In this document: positions 62,878 through 64,000 of the stretch, in pieces
Position numbering within the stretch: the stretch's first letter is position 1
Layout: each line of letters starts with the position of its first letter
Assembly (NCBI RefSeq): GCF_051201035.1
Contig: NZ_JBPODR010000012.1
Location: 1 to 64,000, forward strand
From: Thermoanaerobacterium thermosulfurigenes
Lineage (GTDB): Bacteria > Bacillota > Thermoanaerobacteria > Thermoanaerobacterales > Thermoanaerobacteraceae
Reading direction: 5' to 3'
DNA: 64,000 bases
Program-made: the position numbers and the translations under genes
The notes under the pieces: model-generated
Told to the model about the DNA's origin: nothing
The model's database searches: none
The model's input: only the letters and a program-made list of their open reading frames with translations

Positions 62878-63618
62878 TTAATATATGAAATTAAATATTT
62901 TGTTTTTATCCAGTGAAATAACACTGATTGTGTTTTTCCCCCATTGTATCATTGAATTTTGCATTGATATATCTTTCTCTGAAATTTCACCTATTGTATT
63001 TATCTTATGAGTTTTTATTTCATAAAGTTTTAAAAAATGACTGCCATTAGGACCATTTATTTCTGCTGACGGCAAAAAAGCAAACTCATCTTCATTATTG
63101 GGGTTAAATGAAATTCTCATCATGCTTTCTTTTTTTGATTCATCATACCATAATATACTGCTTTTATTTGTGTCAGTATCGACAATGACACTAATTGGAA
63201 CGTTTTGAGAAAACTCTAAAATGATGTATTTCCCTGACGGAGAAGCAGTCATATAATTAATGCCATTAAACAAATCGTACTTCAACGCGTATGAAATTAA
63301 ATCGACAGTCTTTACGACATTATCTTTTACATAACTAAGCTTTATATAACTTTTATCACCATCATGACTTTCTTTTAAATCACCATTTTCAACAAATAAG
63401 AATTGATTCACCCAAGCGGATAAGTGATTACCATTGTATGTAATAAGCTGTGGAATATGTTGGTTAATCTGTGTAGCATCCATACTCTCGCTATTATTTT
63501 TTACAGTATTTGAAATTTGAGCCTTTTGCAATTTACTACGGTCACCTTCACTCATTTTGTTTCCGCATCCATTTAAAAATATTGTCAAAACCAACAAGCC
63601 GATAAAAAATCTTTTCAC
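62878..63618 (-). CDS. Putative lipoprotein, unknown
   Basis: About 246 residues from GTG 63618, 8 bases after GGGAGG. A signal peptide ends in lipobox LNGC. The mature part has repeated four-strand-like units (NGNHLSAWVN, SPSGKYIILEF, NPNNEDEFAFL), which suggest a small beta-propeller-like fold. No family is recognised. Confidence 0.65.
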   Translation of the reverse strand: MKRFFIGLLVLTIFLNGCGNKMSEGDRSKLQKAQISNTVKNNSESMDATQINQHIPQLITYNGNHLSAWVNQFLFVENGDLKESHDGDKSYIKLSYVKDNVVKTVDLISYALKYDLFNGINYMTASPSGKYIILEFSQNVPISVIVDTDTNKSSILWYDESKKESMMRISFNPNNEDEFAFLPSAEINGPNGSHFLKLYEIKTHKINTIGEISEKDISMQNSMIQWGKNTISVISLDKNKIFNFIY

Positions 63619-63689
63619 GTGCACACCCTCCCCAAAATCTTTAACCAATATTATACATCTAATTAATCTGTTAAATATTACATAATCTG

Positions 63690-64000
63690 CTAATCGATTA
63701 ATCCCTTACCTGTATCTGTCCAACGCCATTCTGCAAATATACGCTCTGATAGAGGATTAAAAATATCAGCGGATTCAGTAGTAGAATGTGTAAGTACATA
63801 AAAGTATCTTTTATTATAGTATCCTAAAGCAATAGTTCCGTAGATTCCATTATATTGAAGTATTGCCCATTTACGTATCTTTTGATTTTCGTTGAGATTA
63901 TATTTGTTTGAAAGGTTTTTTATTAATTCTATTGCAGCATTTTTTTCTGTATTTTTAGGATAGTAAAAAATTTGAATATAATTATAATCGTGTAAAACTT
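63690..64000 (-). CDS. Protein of unknown function, C-terminal part (cut by window edge)
   Basis: An open minus-strand frame from 63998 to a TAG at 63690 gives 102 residues of a larger protein. The sequence is rich in Tyr and Asn, with KWAILQYNGIYGTIALGYY and a C-terminal RIFAEWRWTDTGKG segment. The start lies outside the window. It is on the same strand as the preceding unknown exported proteins. Confidence 0.55.
   Translation of the reverse strand, partial: VLHDYNYIQIFYYPKNTEKNAAIELIKNLSNKYNLNENQKIRKWAILQYNGIYGTIALGYYNKRYFYVLTHSTTESADIFNPLSERIFAEWRWTDTGKGLID

Overview
The window (64 kb, AT-rich, nearly all genes on the minus strand) looks like chromosome from a spore-forming, strictly anaerobic Firmicute of the Thermoanaerobacterium/Thermoanaerobacter type. 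The evidence is two small acid-soluble spore proteins, rubrerythrin and ferredoxins instead of respiratory genes, a Gram-positive cggR-gap-pgk-tpi-gpmI-eno operon, a dnaG-sigA operon behind sigma-H-type promoters, and mannose-family PTS operons with LevR-type activators. The genus is inferred from remembered gene content; no search was run.

Layout. 1-342: 3' end of an IS110-family transposase. 505-11199: two mannose-family PTS operons and a LevR-type sigma-54 activator. PTS1 ends in a HAD phosphatase, a class II ketose-bisphosphate aldolase and a PfkB sugar-phosphate kinase; PTS2 has a fused IIC-IID protein. 11327-20715: cold-shock protein, sirtuin, a 48-residue SASP, a YcdB-like protein, NfuA-like scaffold, NamA, TPM/LemA, GAF-type Met-sulfoxide reductase, Lgt, GH18 and ComEC-like lipoproteins. 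20858-26679: five tRNAs, manA, deoD, mnmA, rnpB, nif3-like and trmK. 26727-31511: sigA, dnaG, dgt, secG, DUF134. 32025-40485: the glycolytic operon with cggR, preceded by rpoN. 40582-52800: acylphosphatase, Cof phosphatase, PerR, VanW, nth-queG-Lon-like protease, SASP, ferredoxin, a regulator, a radical SAM protein and a nucleoside kinase. 52885-60083: a probable 6S RNA, the third PTS operon, a second LevR-type activator and a D-2-hydroxyacid dehydrogenase. 60115-64000: rubrerythrin, a ferredoxin-like protein and a set of unrecognised membrane or exported proteins.

How it works together. Four good sigma-54 (-24/-12) promoters are visible: before PTS1, PTS2, PTS3 and the dehydrogenase gene. 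The window also encodes sigma-54 itself and two enhancer-binding activators with PTS-phosphorylation domains. PTS3 and the dehydrogenase share a three-site upstream element with the same motifs and almost the same spacing, so they are probably co-regulated by the adjacent LevR2. This PTS-plus-dehydrogenase regulon is the best candidate for an undescribed system. PTS1 looks like a self-contained ketohexose route (uptake/phosphorylation, second phosphorylation, aldol cleavage) feeding the glycolytic operon in the same window.
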